In this document: positions 23,601 through 32,778 of the stretch, piece after piece
How positions within the stretch are numbered: position 1 is the stretch's first letter
How the letters are laid out: each line of letters starts with the position of its first letter
NCBI GenBank assembly: GCA_046331465.1
Contig: JAXLQV010000002.1
Coordinates: 62,001 to 126,000, forward strand
Length of the DNA stretch: 64,000 nucleotides
Source: UBA5066 sp046331465
GTDB lineage: Bacteria; Acidobacteriota; Thermoanaerobaculia; UBA5066
Reading direction: 5' to 3'
The notes under the pieces: generated by a model
Database searches by the model: none
What the model was told of the DNA's origin: nothing
Seen by the model: the letters and a program-made list of their open reading frames with translations, nothing else
Translations under genes and position numbers: made by a program

Positions 23601-25225
23601 TCGGCCTCATCTCGCCGCCGCCGCACCACGACATCTACTCCATCGAGGACCTCGCGCAGCTCATCCACGACCTGAAGAACGCGAACCCGGCCGCGCGCGT
23701 CAGCGTGAAGCTCGTCTCCGAGAACGGCGTCGGGACGATCGCCGCCGGCGTCGCGAAGGCCCACGCCGACGTCATCCTCATCAGCGGCTACGACGGCGGC
23801 ACGGGCGCGGCGCCGCTCACGAGCATCCGGCACGCCGGGATCCCGTGGGAGATCGGCCTCGCCGAGGCGCACCAGACGCTCGTCCTCAACGACCTCAGGA
23901 GCCGGGTCACGCTCGAGACGGACGGCCAGCTGAAGACCGGGCGCGACGTCGTCGTCGCGGCGCTCCTCGGCGCCGAGGAGTTCGGCTTCGCGACGACGCC
24001 GCTCCTCGCGCTCGGCTGCGTGATGATGCGGGCCTGCCACCTGAACACCTGCCCGGCCGGCGTCGCGACGCAGGACCCGGAGCTGCGGAAGCGCTTCACG
24101 GGGGACCCGGAGCACGTCGTGAACTTCATGCGGTTCGTGGCGATGGAGGTGCGCGAGCTGATGGCGCACCTCGGCTACCGCGAGTTCTACAAGATGGTCG
24201 GGCGGAGCGAGCGGCTCGAGATGCGACGCGCCGTCGACCACTGGAAGGCGCGGACGCTCGACTTCTCGCGGATCCTCTGGAAGCCGACGGTGCCGCGCGA
24301 GGTGAAGCGGACGTTCCGCTTCCCGCAGGAGCACGGGCTCGAGGAGGCGCTCGACGCCACGACGCTCATCCCGCTCTGCCGCCCGGCGATCGAGGGGGGG
24401 ACGCCGGTGACGGCGACGCTCCCGATCCAGAACGGGAACCGCGTCGTCGGGACGATGCTCGGGAGCGCGGTCACGCGCCGCTGGGGCGCGGCCGGGCTTC
24501 CCGACGACACGATCCGCCTCCGCTTCCAGGGCTCGGCGGGGCAGAGCTTCGGCGCGTTCGTCCCGCCGGGCATGACGCTCTCCCTCGAGGGGGACGCGAA
24601 CGACTACGTCGGCAAGGGGCTCTCGGGCGGCCGCATCGTCGTCGTGCCGCCGTCCGGCGCGACGTTCGTGCCCGAGGAGAACGTCCTCGTCGGGAACGTC
24701 GCGTTCTACGGCGCCACCTCGGGCGAGGCGTTCCTCCGGGGCGTCGCGGGCGAGCGCTTCTGCGTCCGCAACTCCGGCGTGACGGCCGTCGTCGAGGGGA
24801 TCGGCGACCACGGCTGCGAGTACATGACGGGCGGGCGCGTCGTCGTCCTGGGCCCCGCGGGGCGCAACTTCGCCGCCGGGATGTCGGGCGGCGTCGCGTA
24901 CGTCCTCGACGAGGCGGGCGACTTCGCCCACCGCTGCAACACCGAGCTCGTGGGCCTCGGCCGCGTCGAGGACGAGGCGGAGGCCGCCGAGCTGAAGGAG
25001 CTCGTCCGCCGGCACGCCGCCGCGACGAGGAGCGCGCGGGCGGCGCGAATGCTCCAGGAGTGGGAGACGTTCCTCCCTCTCTTCGTCCGCGTGATGCCGA
25101 ACGACTACCGGCGGGTCCTCGAGGCGCAGGCGCGCATGAGGGAGAAGGGGCTTCCCGAGGACGAGGCCGTCATGGCGGCGTTCGCGGAGAACGCCCGGGC
25201 CGTGGCGCGGGTGAGCGGGAGCTGA
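20618..25225 (+). CDS. gltB: glutamate synthase large (alpha) subunit
   Basis: The 1535-residue protein catalyses formation of glutamate from glutamine and 2-oxoglutarate. The class II amidotransferase domain starts at Cys22 (HDACGFGF), which would become the N-terminal nucleophile after removal of a 21-residue propeptide. The central domain and the FMN-binding TIM barrel follow (GGKSNTGEGGEDPSR, ISGYDGGTGAAPL). The 3Fe-4S ligands C1134, C1140 and C1145 are in GCVMMRACHLNTCPAG. A C-terminal beta-helix domain (GXXG repeats, GGRIVV, GRVVVLG) completes the enzyme. It is followed after 2 bp by gltD. Length and motif set agree with bacterial NADPH-dependent GltB. Confidence 0.98.
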   Translation: MKSFGPPPAQGLYDPANEHDACGFGFVVDVKARPSHDIVRKAMQVLSNLEHRGATGSEKNTGDGAGLLSQIPHAFVSRWAKASGVELPPPGDYGLGMLFLPVESASRHACQRKIEEIVAAEGQRVLCWRDVPTDSASLGATARASQPVIRQLLVARGAETEAGDPFERKLFVVRRLAEKSVSRSALPGRDAFYVASLSSRTVVYKGMLNADQLGAFYPDLAEETFSSCLAMVHSRFSTNTFPSWSRSHPYRYISHNGEINTLRGNVNWMQARQRMFESRLFGDDLKKVLPVIDTDGSDSSMFDNVLELLVLAGRSLPHALMMMVPEPWSRHESMDAALKAFYEFHSCFMEPWDGPASIAFTDGTRIGAILDRNGLRPSRWVATKDGLVVMASEVGVLDFPPEKVEAKGRLQPGRIFLVDTAEGRIVPDREIKQKLAAAAPYGEWLKEHLVRLKDLPDPPDVREPDHETVLRRQETFGYTLEDVRMIVNPMAASGVEPIGSMGTDIPLAVLSEAPQLLYDYFKQLFAQVTNPPVDADREAIVMAVDTAIGPEENLLEPTPRAALHFELPTPVLLNAELEKVRSLAGGPGSRGFRSITLPILFKVRDGGKGLRKAIEELRRRSSEAIAEGHNILILSDRGHDETDAPIPALLALSSVQHHLLREGSRTRVGLVLETGEPREVHHYCLLIGYGASAINPYLAFETIHDQVRQGLLPGDPTEAEKRYVKAVNKGIVKVISKMGISTVQSYHGAQVFEALGLSQDFVDEYFSGTPTRIGGIGIDAIAHEVRLRHDWAYPSRPVKHTTLGTGGRYQYRRDGEEHLNSPEAIHLLQAACRTGDYAAWKRFSELVNRHGRHPVRIRDLMDFRPLARPVPLEEVEPLEKILSRFKTGAMSYGSISQEAHEALAVAMNRVGGKSNTGEGGEDPSRYERLPGGDSKNSAIKQVASGRFGVTIQYLVEAREIQIKMAQGAKPGEGGQLPGPKVYPWIAKVRHATPGVGLISPPPHHDIYSIEDLAQLIHDLKNANPAARVSVKLVSENGVGTIAAGVAKAHADVILISGYDGGTGAAPLTSIRHAGIPWEIGLAEAHQTLVLNDLRSRVTLETDGQLKTGRDVVVAALLGAEEFGFATTPLLALGCVMMRACHLNTCPAGVATQDPELRKRFTGDPEHVVNFMRFVAMEVRELMAHLGYREFYKMVGRSERLEMRRAVDHWKARTLDFSRILWKPTVPREVKRTFRFPQEHGLEEALDATTLIPLCRPAIEGGTPVTATLPIQNGNRVVGTMLGSAVTRRWGAAGLPDDTIRLRFQGSAGQSFGAFVPPGMTLSLEGDANDYVGKGLSGGRIVVVPPSGATFVPEENVLVGNVAFYGATSGEAFLRGVAGERFCVRNSGVTAVVEGIGDHGCEYMTGGRVVVLGPAGRNFAAGMSGGVAYVLDEAGDFAHRCNTELVGLGRVEDEAEAAELKELVRRHAAATRSARAARMLQEWETFLPLFVRVMPNDYRRVLEAQARMREKGLPEDEAVMAAFAENARAVARVSGS

Positions 25226-25227
25226 CG

Positions 25228-26715
25228 ATGGGCAAGCCGACCGGATTCCTCGAGTATCGGAGGGAGGGCCCCGGGCAGCGGCCTCCGGCGGAGCGGGTGA
25301 AGGACTGGGCCGAGTCGCACCCGGAGGTCCCCGAGGAGCAGCTTCGGCGCCAGGGCGCCCGCTGCATGGACTGCGGGACGCCGTTCTGCCACACGGGCAA
25401 GCTCATCGCCGGGATGGCCTCGGGCTGCCCGGTGAACAACCTGATCCCCGACTGGAACGACCTCGTCTTCCGCGGGCAGTGGCGCGAGGCGGCGATCCGC
25501 CTCCACCAGACGAACAACTTCCCCGAGTTCACGGGGCGGGTCTGCCCGGCGCCGTGCGAGGGCTCCTGCACGCTCGCGCTGAACGACGACGCGGTGACGA
25601 TCAAGGCGATCGAGTGCGCGATCGTCGACCGCGCCTTCGACGAGGGGTGGATCTCGCCCGAGCCCCCCGCGACGCGGACGGGCAAGAAGGTCGCCGTCGT
25701 CGGCTCCGGGCCGGCGGGGCTCGCCTGCGCGGCGCAGCTCAACAAGGCGGGGCACACCGTCACCGTCTTCGAGCGGGCCGACCGGGTCGGCGGCCTCCTC
25801 ATGTACGGCATCCCGAACATGAAGCTCGACAAGCGTCTCGTCGAGCGGCGCGTGCGCCTCATGGCGAACGCGGGGATCCGCTTCGTGACGGGCGTCGAGG
25901 TCGGGCGCGACGTCCCCTCGCAGAGCCTCCTGACCGAGTACGACGCCGCCGTCCTCTGCATCGGCTCCACGGTCGGCCGCGACCTCCCCGTCGAGGGGCG
26001 GAACCTCTCCGGCATCCACCTCGCGATGGAGTTCCTCCACGCGAACACCCGGAGCCTCCTCGACTCGAACCACGCCGACGGCCTCTACATCTCCGCCGCC
26101 GGGAAGAACGTCGTCGTCATCGGCGGCGGCGACACCGGCACCGACTGCGTCGGGACGGCCCTCCGGCACGGCGCGGCGCAGGTCGTCCAGCTCGAGATCC
26201 TCCCGAAGCCGCCCGAGAGGCGGGCGCCCGACAACCCCTGGCCGCAGTGGCCGAAGCTCTACAAGCTCGACTACGGGCAGGAGGAGGCGGCCGCGCTCCA
26301 GGGGGCCGACCCGCGGCGGTACTCGGTCCAGACGAAGCGCTTCGTCGGCGACGTGGAGGGGCGGGTCCGCGAGGTCCACACGGTCGGGATCGAGTGGCGG
26401 AAGGGCCCCGACGGGCGGATGCAGCTCCACGAGCTGCCCGGGACCGAGCAGGTCGTCCCGGCCGACCTCGTCCTCCTCGCCCTCGGCTTCCTCGGGCCGG
26501 AGCGCCGGGGGCCGGTGGAGGAGCTGGGGGTCAAGCTGGACGAGCGGGGAAACGTCGTCACCGACGGCGAGAAGATGACGAGCGTCCCGGGGATCTTCGC
26601 CGCCGGGGACGCGGTGAGGGGCCAATCCCTGGTCGTCTGGGCCATCCACGAGGGGCGGAAGGCCGCCCGGGGGGTCGACCGGCACCTGATGTACGGCGAG
26701 ACGTACCTCCCCTGA
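25228..26715 (+). CDS. gltD: glutamate synthase small (beta) subunit
   Basis: The 495-residue protein supplies electrons from NADPH to GltB. The N-terminal domain carries two Cys clusters (C46, C49, C54, C67 and C106, C110, C114) that bind 4Fe-4S centres. The FAD-binding motif VAVVGSGPAGLACA and the NADPH-binding VVVIGGGDTGTDC are intact, as is the closing GIFAAGDAVRGQSLVVWAI. The start ATG lies 2 bp after the gltB stop, so the two subunits are made from one transcript. Confidence 0.97.
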   Translation: MGKPTGFLEYRREGPGQRPPAERVKDWAESHPEVPEEQLRRQGARCMDCGTPFCHTGKLIAGMASGCPVNNLIPDWNDLVFRGQWREAAIRLHQTNNFPEFTGRVCPAPCEGSCTLALNDDAVTIKAIECAIVDRAFDEGWISPEPPATRTGKKVAVVGSGPAGLACAAQLNKAGHTVTVFERADRVGGLLMYGIPNMKLDKRLVERRVRLMANAGIRFVTGVEVGRDVPSQSLLTEYDAAVLCIGSTVGRDLPVEGRNLSGIHLAMEFLHANTRSLLDSNHADGLYISAAGKNVVVIGGGDTGTDCVGTALRHGAAQVVQLEILPKPPERRAPDNPWPQWPKLYKLDYGQEEAAALQGADPRRYSVQTKRFVGDVEGRVREVHTVGIEWRKGPDGRMQLHELPGTEQVVPADLVLLALGFLGPERRGPVEELGVKLDERGNVVTDGEKMTSVPGIFAAGDAVRGQSLVVWAIHEGRKAARGVDRHLMYGETYLP

Positions 26716-26786
26716 CCTGACGGCGGCACAGCGAACGGCTATCATGGCCGGCCGGCCGCCCCGGCCCCGTGAAGGAGATCCTGCCC

Positions 26787-28235
26787 ATGAGCCACGCCCT
26801 TTCCGGTCTCGAGCCGAAGCTGCTCTGGGACCACTTCGCCGCCCTCGCCGCGATTCCCCGCGGCTCGAAGAACGAGGCCGCCGCGACGACCCACGTCGTC
26901 GCCTTCGCCGCGCGCCTCGGCCTCCCCGCGAAGGTCGACTCCGTCGGCAACGTCGTCATCACCAAGCCCGGGACGCCGGGGCTCGAGACGAAGCCCCCGA
27001 TCGTCCTCCAGGGGCACCTCGACATGGTCTGCGAGAAGAACTCGGGGACCGTCCACGACTTCACGAAGGACCCGATCCGCCTCGTCGTGAACGGGGACGA
27101 GGTGAAGGCCGACGGCACGACGCTCGGCGCCGACAACGGCATCGGCTGCGCCGCGGCGCTCGCCCTCCTCGAGTCGAACGACGTCGCCCACCCGCCGCTC
27201 GAGTGCCTCTTCACGATCGACGAGGAGACGGGGATGACGGGGGCGAACGCCCTCACGCAGGCGTTCCTGAACGGGAGCCGGATGCTCAATCTCGACACCG
27301 AGGAAGAGGGGGCGATCTACGTCGGCTGCGCCGGCGGCGTCGACACCGTCGCCTCGACGAAGGTCGCCCGCGTGGCGCCGGCCGCCGGGGCCGTCGCCGT
27401 CCGCATCGCGGTCACGGGCCTCCGCGGCGGGCACTCGGGCTGCGACATCCACGAGGGGCGCGTGAACGCCCTGAAGGTCCTCGCCCGCGCCGTCTCCGAG
27501 GCGGAGGCGTGCGGCTTCGCCGTGGCCACCCTCGACGGCGGGAGCAAGAGGAACGCGATCGCCCGCGAGGGCTTCGCGGCGGGCTGGCTCCTGCCGGCGC
27601 GCGAGGCCGACGTGAAGGCCGCCCTCGCGAAGCTCGAGGCCGACGTCCGCTCCGAGGCGGGGCGCTTCGACAACCCGGTGAACGTCGGCCTGGAGCGGGT
27701 CGACGCCGCGCCGGGCCCGATGGCTCCCGCCGACGCGAAGCGGATCGTCGGCTTCATGCACGCGGCGCCGCACGGCGTCCTCGGCTGGTCGCCCGACATC
27801 CCGGGGCTCGTCCAGACCTCGACGAACCTCGCGATCGTCGAGACGAAGGGGGACGAGGTCTCCTTCGCGACGAGCCAGCGGAGCTCGGTCGACTCGGCCA
27901 AGAAGGACGCCGGCCGCCAGATGGCGACGGCGATGGAGCTCGCAGGCCTCACGGTGACGCAGGGCGACGGCTACCCGGGCTGGAAGCCGAACGTCTCCTC
28001 GCCCATTCTCGGCGTCGCGAAGACGGTCCACGCCGAGCTCTTCGGCAGGGAGCCCGAGGTCAAGGCGATCCACGCCGGCCTCGAGTGCGGGATCATCGGC
28101 GAGAAGTTCCCCGGAATGGACACCATCTCGTTCGGGCCGACGATCCGCAACGCCCACTCGCCCGACGAGTGCGTCAGCATCCCGTCGGTCGCGAACTTCT
28201 GGAAGTACCTCACGGCGCTCCTGCCCCGGATGTAG
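26787..28235 (+). CDS. pepD: aminoacyl-histidine dipeptidase (M20C, PepD-like)
   Basis: The 482-residue protein is a zinc-dependent cytosolic dipeptidase of the M20 family. The start at 26787 is preferred because GAAGGAG lies just upstream; a GTG 18 bp earlier overlaps that site. Metal-site landmarks are QGHLDMV, LGADNGIG and FTIDEETGM, followed later by GLECGIIGEKFPG. TATCAT at 26740-26745 is a candidate -10. It stands alone, with a strong terminator at 28267. Confidence 0.92.
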   Translation: MSHALSGLEPKLLWDHFAALAAIPRGSKNEAAATTHVVAFAARLGLPAKVDSVGNVVITKPGTPGLETKPPIVLQGHLDMVCEKNSGTVHDFTKDPIRLVVNGDEVKADGTTLGADNGIGCAAALALLESNDVAHPPLECLFTIDEETGMTGANALTQAFLNGSRMLNLDTEEEGAIYVGCAGGVDTVASTKVARVAPAAGAVAVRIAVTGLRGGHSGCDIHEGRVNALKVLARAVSEAEACGFAVATLDGGSKRNAIAREGFAAGWLLPAREADVKAALAKLEADVRSEAGRFDNPVNVGLERVDAAPGPMAPADAKRIVGFMHAAPHGVLGWSPDIPGLVQTSTNLAIVETKGDEVSFATSQRSSVDSAKKDAGRQMATAMELAGLTVTQGDGYPGWKPNVSSPILGVAKTVHAELFGREPEVKAIHAGLECGIIGEKFPGMDTISFGPTIRNAHSPDECVSIPSVANFWKYLTALLPRM

Positions 28236-28266
28236 GCTCCCGCGCCGAAAGCCCGCGATCCCGCGG

Positions 28267-28305
28267 CCCCGCCCCGGTCCGTCCGGGGCGGGGTCTTTCG
28301 CTTTT
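28267..28305 (+). terminator. rho-independent terminator after pepD
   Basis: CCCCGCCCCGG (28267-28277) pairs perfectly with CCGGGGCGGGG (28283-28293) around TCCGT. It is followed by TCTTTCGCTTTT. Confidence 0.85.
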
Positions 28306-28337
28306 CCGCCGGGGCGCGGCCGCGGTAACGTTCGCGG

Positions 28338-29501
28338 ATGCCCCGTCCCCTCGGCCGCGACCGCCTGGAGCCGACCACCGACGGAACGATCGTCCTCCTC
28401 GCGCTCCGCCCGAAGCCGTGGAAGGGGCGCCAGGAGGTCTCGCCCCGAGCCCCGCTCGTCCCCGGGACGGCGGTGCGCTGGGACGGCGAGCTCTACGAGG
28501 TCCTGAGCGTCGAGCCCCGACCGAGCGGCGGATACCGCCACGTCCTCGCGCACTGGGACGACCGCTACCTCGTCCGGAACCTCGTCGAGTACGGGGACGG
28601 GAACGAGGCGCCGCGGGACGTCGCGGTCTTCGAGCCGCCGGCCCCGGAGCCCGCGCACGCGCCGGCGCCCTCGCAGGTAACCGATACGTCGGGCCAGGCC
28701 GAAACGGAGGCCGTTCCTGTGCCTGCGGCTCCCTTCCCGGCCCGCGCCGCCTCTGCCGCGACCGCCGCGGCCCGTCCGGTGGCGGCGCCCGCTCCGGCGG
28801 GCGTCGCGGCCTCGTGGCAGGCCCTGTCGCCCGCGGTCCGCGCGCTCGTCGTCGCCTTCGTGCCGTCGGTTCTCCTCGGCTGGTTCTTCCCCTTCCGCGT
28901 GATGGGGGAGGGGATCTCGTTCCTCGTCCACGAGCTCGGCCACACGCTCGTCGCCTGGTTCTTCGGCTGCTCGGCGCTCCCGGCGATCGTCCTGACGGTC
29001 GTCTTCGAGCAGAGCCGCGTCGTCGCGGCGATCGTCTGGGGTGCGCTCGTCTTCCTCGCGGTGAAGTACCGCCGCGCGCCGGGCTGGAACGCGCTCTTCA
29101 TCTCCGTCGCGGTGCTCTACCCGTTCGTCGCCTTCACGCAGGCGCACGTCTCCGCGTTCGACCTCGGCGGGCACCTCGCCGAGCTCGCCTTCGCCTGCTG
29201 GGCGTTCCGCCGCGCGGTGCGCGGCGGGAGGGCCGAGTGGGAGCGCCCCGTCTGGGCCTTCTTCGCCTTCTACCTCGTCGCGCGGAACGTGAAGCTCTTC
29301 GGCGGCGTCGCGCTGAGCGCCTCGGCGCGGACCGACTACCTCACGATCGCGATCGCGGGGCAGAACGACATGGTCAAGGTGGCCGAGCGGACGGGCATCT
29401 CCCTGACGGCGATCGCGGCCGTGACGGCCGTCGTCTTCCTCGCCGCCCCGCTCGCCTCGCTCGTCCTCGCGTTCCGGGCTCCGGAGGACGACGAGGGCTG
29501 A
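28338..29501 (+). CDS. membrane protein with HELGH metalloprotease-like motif
   Basis: The 387-residue protein has a soluble N-terminal domain of about 95 residues (GTAVRWDGELYEVLSVEPRP, a small beta domain), an Ala/Pro linker, and then six or so membrane segments. FLVHELGHTLVAWFFG at the end of the first hydrophobic segment carries HExxH, the zinc motif of M50-type intramembrane proteases. A matching distal Asp motif (NPDG-like) is not obvious, and GQNDMVKVAERTG is the only candidate loop. It may be a protease or a non-catalytic relative. TAACGT lies 6 nt before the ATG. Confidence 0.75.
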   Translation: MPRPLGRDRLEPTTDGTIVLLALRPKPWKGRQEVSPRAPLVPGTAVRWDGELYEVLSVEPRPSGGYRHVLAHWDDRYLVRNLVEYGDGNEAPRDVAVFEPPAPEPAHAPAPSQVTDTSGQAETEAVPVPAAPFPARAASAATAAARPVAAPAPAGVAASWQALSPAVRALVVAFVPSVLLGWFFPFRVMGEGISFLVHELGHTLVAWFFGCSALPAIVLTVVFEQSRVVAAIVWGALVFLAVKYRRAPGWNALFISVAVLYPFVAFTQAHVSAFDLGGHLAELAFACWAFRRAVRGGRAEWERPVWAFFAFYLVARNVKLFGGVALSASARTDYLTIAIAGQNDMVKVAERTGISLTAIAAVTAVVFLAAPLASLVLAFRAPEDDEG

Positions 29502-29655
29502 CGTCCCGCCGGGGGAGCAGGGGACGGCCGGGTCGCCGGGGCCGGACAGCACCGCGGCCGAAGGCTCTCTGGACAGACGGACGGAAGGGCCACACCTTCT
29601 CCGGAAAGCAGTCCCGTCGGACTCCGACCCTCCCGCGACCCCAGCGAGGCTCGTG

Positions 29656-32600
29656 ATGGCCATGCGCGCTCCCGTCGTCCTCCTTCCGCTTGCCCTCGTT
29701 GCCGCCGCCTCCGCCGCCCCGGCCGCGCCGCCTCCGTTCGCGCCGGCCGGCTTCGGCGGGGCCGGCTACTTCAACAAGGTCTGGCTCGACTCGCGACAGC
29801 CGGGGACCGTCTGGGCCGCGAGCGACGTGGCGGGGGTCTTCCGCTCGACGGACTACGGCGAGAGCTGGAGCTTCCGCGGGCTCGGCCTCGGAAACCTCGA
29901 GGTCGACTCCTTCGCCGTCGACCCCTTCGACTCGCGCCACGTCTGGGCCGGCTGCGGCGCGCTCGCCGAGTCGACCCGGTCCGGCATCTGGACGTCGACC
30001 GACGCCGGCGCGACCTGGGCGCACCTTCCGGGCTCGCGGAGCGCCGGGATCTCGTTCCGTCGCTTCTGGAACAGCGACGCCCTCTCTCCGGACCCCGCGA
30101 CGCGCGGGACGCTCCTCTCGGGCAGCCAGAGGAACGGCGTCTTCCGCTCGACCGACGGCGGCGCGACGTTCGCGCAGGTCCTCGCTCCGCCCGTGACGAG
30201 CGCCGCGGCGACGCTCGAGGACCCGATCGAGGCGCGCCCGACGACGCCCTACCCCGCGCCCGTCTCCCACGTCGCCTTCGACCCCTCCGGGAGCGGGGCG
30301 GTCTGGGCCGCCTTCGACGGCGGCGGGGTCTACACGAGCCCCGCGCGGGGGGTCGCGGGCTCCTGGCGAGCGGCCTCGGGCGGCCTCCCGAAGGACGCCA
30401 CGGTGAAGGGGATCTCGTTCTCCGACGGCGCGCTCTGGGCGGCGGTGGGGCGCGCGGGTGTCTTCCGTTCGACGGACGGCGGCACGACCTGGTCCGCGGC
30501 GAACGGCGACCTTCCCCTCTCCGACCCGGTGGAGCCGTGGGTGAGCGCCGTCTCGGCGGACCCGTCGAGGCCCGGCGCGGCGCTGGTCACGCTCGTCACC
30601 TACATCTTCCGGAGCGTCTTCAAGACGACGGACGGGGGAGCCACGTGGAGGGCGATCGACGTCGTGCGCCACTCCGCGGCGCAGGACCCGACCCGCGCCT
30701 GGGCGACCTGGAGCACGTGGGCCTTCTCCCTCGCGCGCGACCCGGCGCGGCCCTCGCGCGTCTTCATGACCGACTACTGGAGCATCCAGCGGAGCGAGGA
30801 CGGCGGGGAGAGCTGGGACGAGAAGGTGGCGGGGGCGCAGAACACCTGCGTCAGCTCGATCCTCCCCACGGCGGACGGGGTCCTCGTCGGCCTCTGGGAC
30901 GCCGGGATCCTCCGGTCGACGGACGGCGGCACCAGCTGGATTCCGGCCCGCCTCGGCGACGGGTGGGTCGACAACCACGCGTTCCGCCTCGCGGCGGCGG
31001 GGCCCGACCGGATCTACGCCACCTTCGACCCGGAGGACGCCTCCCACGTCCTCGCCTCCGACGACGGGGGCCTCTCCTGGCGCAGCGTCTTCTCCATCCC
31101 GCGGAACGGGGAGAGGGGCACCCTCAACGGCCTCGCCGTCGACCCCTCGAACCCCGCGGCGATCTGGGTGACGCAGGAGGACGGGGCGGTCTGGATGTCG
31201 AGGAACGCGGGTGCCTCGTTCGAGGAGGCGCCGGGGCAGCCGGAGGACCTCACGTTCACGTCGGCGCTCGCCGTCGATTCGGGGGGCCGCGTCTTCGCCG
31301 GCACCCGCCGCGGGGGCCTGTTCCGGTCGAACGACCGAGGCGTCTCCTGGGGCCAGGTCCTGACCTCGGAGGGGACGGTGTGGGGGCTCCTCGCCGTGAA
31401 CGCCGCGGTCTACGCGGCCGTCGGGAGCTCGAACCTCTTCCGTACGACGGACGGAGGGAGGACGTGGACGAGGCTGACGAGCTTCACCACCGAGGACGAC
31501 GGCGACGGCGCGGGAGACCAGGGGATGGCGATCGCCGTCGACCCGGCCGACGCGCGCCACATCCTCTTCAGCCGCGTCGACCCGTGGCACTCCGCCGACG
31601 CCGGACCCGGCCTCTTCGAGTCGACCGACGACGGGGCGACGTGGAGCGCGGCGAACGACGGGCTCGGCATCACGCGCGTCGGGAGCCTCGCCTTCGCGCC
31701 CGACGGCTCCGTCTGGGCCGGCACGCTCTGCGGCGGGACCTGGAGGCGCCCGGTCTCGACGAGCGCCTGCACCCTCTCCTGCAGCGCGACGGTCCCGGTG
31801 ACCGCGTTCGCCGGGGCCGCCCTCGCCTTCGGGCTGACGGCGACGCCGAACGGCTGCCCCGCCGGGTCGCCGACGGTCGCGTGGAGCTTCGGCGACGGGG
31901 CGAGCGCCTCGGCGGCGAGCGCGACGCACGGCTACGCCGCGCCGGGCACCTACGCCTGGAACGTCGTCGCCCGGCTCGGCGACGCCTCCTGCACGCGCTC
32001 CGGCAGCGTCGTCGTGGCGGCGCTGCCCCCGGCCGCGGCCTCGTGGATCCTCCCGTCGAGCGCGCGCGCGCAGGGCGCCGGCGGCGCCTTCTACACGACC
32101 GACCTCGTCGTCTCGAACACGGGCGGAGACGCGGCGTTCACCGTGAAGTTCCTCGGCCACGACGCGGACGGCCGCCCAGGCCCCGAGGCGACGTACGCTC
32201 TCGGCGCCGGGAAGACGCTCCTCCTCGCGGACGTCCTCGGGAGCGCGTTCGGGGTCGGCTCGGCGTGGGGCGCCCTCCAGGTCCGCGCGACCTCGGCGGC
32301 GCTCGAGGTGCGGGGCGAGACGTCGACGCCCGCCCCCGCGTGCGTCGGCGGTACCTTCGGCCAGAGCGTCCCCGCGGTCGCCGCCGCGTCGCTCGTCGGT
32401 CCCGGGAGCCGCCGCTCGATCCCGGGGGTCCGCGAGAGCGCGGCCTTCCGGACGAACCTCGTCCTGGCGAACGGCTCCGAGGCAGCGGCCGAAGTGGGCG
32501 TCTCGCTCGTCCTCGGCGACGGCACCGAGGCGGCGTCGAGGAGCTACCGCGTCGAGCCGCTCGGCATGATCCAGGTGACGCGCGTCGTCCGAGACCTCGG

Positions 32601-32718
32601 CTGGGCGGGAGACGTCCTCGCGGGGCGCCTCGTCGTCGCTCCCTCGTCGGGCTCCGTCGCGGTCTACGCGTCCGTCATCGACAACCTGACGAACGACCCC
32701 CGGACGCTCCTCCCGTAG
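29656..32718 (+). CDS. secreted BNR/sortilin-like beta-propeller protein with PKD domain
   Basis: About 1020 residues; GTG 29653, ATG 29656 and ATG 29662 are all possible starts and all leave a clean signal peptide (VVLLPLALVAAASAAPAA). Roughly ten repeats of the form FRSTDGGATW or RSEDGGESW form one or two propellers (residues 30-700). A PKD domain with WSFGDGASAS lies at about 740-790. The C-terminal 220 residues are a beta-rich module (YTTDLVVSNTGG, FRTNLVLANGS) of a kind I associate with secreted acidobacterial proteins. It has no catalytic motif I recognise. Likely cell-surface or extracellular, possibly glycan- or protein-binding. Confidence 0.85.
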   Translation: MAMRAPVVLLPLALVAAASAAPAAPPPFAPAGFGGAGYFNKVWLDSRQPGTVWAASDVAGVFRSTDYGESWSFRGLGLGNLEVDSFAVDPFDSRHVWAGCGALAESTRSGIWTSTDAGATWAHLPGSRSAGISFRRFWNSDALSPDPATRGTLLSGSQRNGVFRSTDGGATFAQVLAPPVTSAAATLEDPIEARPTTPYPAPVSHVAFDPSGSGAVWAAFDGGGVYTSPARGVAGSWRAASGGLPKDATVKGISFSDGALWAAVGRAGVFRSTDGGTTWSAANGDLPLSDPVEPWVSAVSADPSRPGAALVTLVTYIFRSVFKTTDGGATWRAIDVVRHSAAQDPTRAWATWSTWAFSLARDPARPSRVFMTDYWSIQRSEDGGESWDEKVAGAQNTCVSSILPTADGVLVGLWDAGILRSTDGGTSWIPARLGDGWVDNHAFRLAAAGPDRIYATFDPEDASHVLASDDGGLSWRSVFSIPRNGERGTLNGLAVDPSNPAAIWVTQEDGAVWMSRNAGASFEEAPGQPEDLTFTSALAVDSGGRVFAGTRRGGLFRSNDRGVSWGQVLTSEGTVWGLLAVNAAVYAAVGSSNLFRTTDGGRTWTRLTSFTTEDDGDGAGDQGMAIAVDPADARHILFSRVDPWHSADAGPGLFESTDDGATWSAANDGLGITRVGSLAFAPDGSVWAGTLCGGTWRRPVSTSACTLSCSATVPVTAFAGAALAFGLTATPNGCPAGSPTVAWSFGDGASASAASATHGYAAPGTYAWNVVARLGDASCTRSGSVVVAALPPAAASWILPSSARAQGAGGAFYTTDLVVSNTGGDAAFTVKFLGHDADGRPGPEATYALGAGKTLLLADVLGSAFGVGSAWGALQVRATSAALEVRGETSTPAPACVGGTFGQSVPAVAAASLVGPGSRRSIPGVRESAAFRTNLVLANGSEAAAEVGVSLVLGDGTEAASRSYRVEPLGMIQVTRVVRDLGWAGDVLAGRLVVAPSSGSVAVYASVIDNLTNDPRTLLP

Positions 32719-32722
32719 GGCC

Positions 32723-32750
32723 TGGGGTCAGGTCTTGATTTTCTATTATA
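32723..32750 (+). repeat. 28-bp inverted repeat, left arm
   Basis: This arm begins TGGGGTCAGGTCTTGA and ends CTATTATA. It is the exact reverse complement of 33563-33590. The pair brackets the DUF4230-like gene. The AT-rich inner ends could supply -10 elements. Confidence 0.85.
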
Positions 32751-32778
32751 GTGGCGGGTGGGGGTGGCGCGGCCCCGG

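Noticed and set aside
20435..25015. Very long open frame (about 1500 codons) antisense to gltB
   Set aside because: Its translation is Arg/Asp/Val/Leu-rich low-complexity sequence with no family motifs. Such frames are a by-product of GC-rich codons in the real gene on the other strand.
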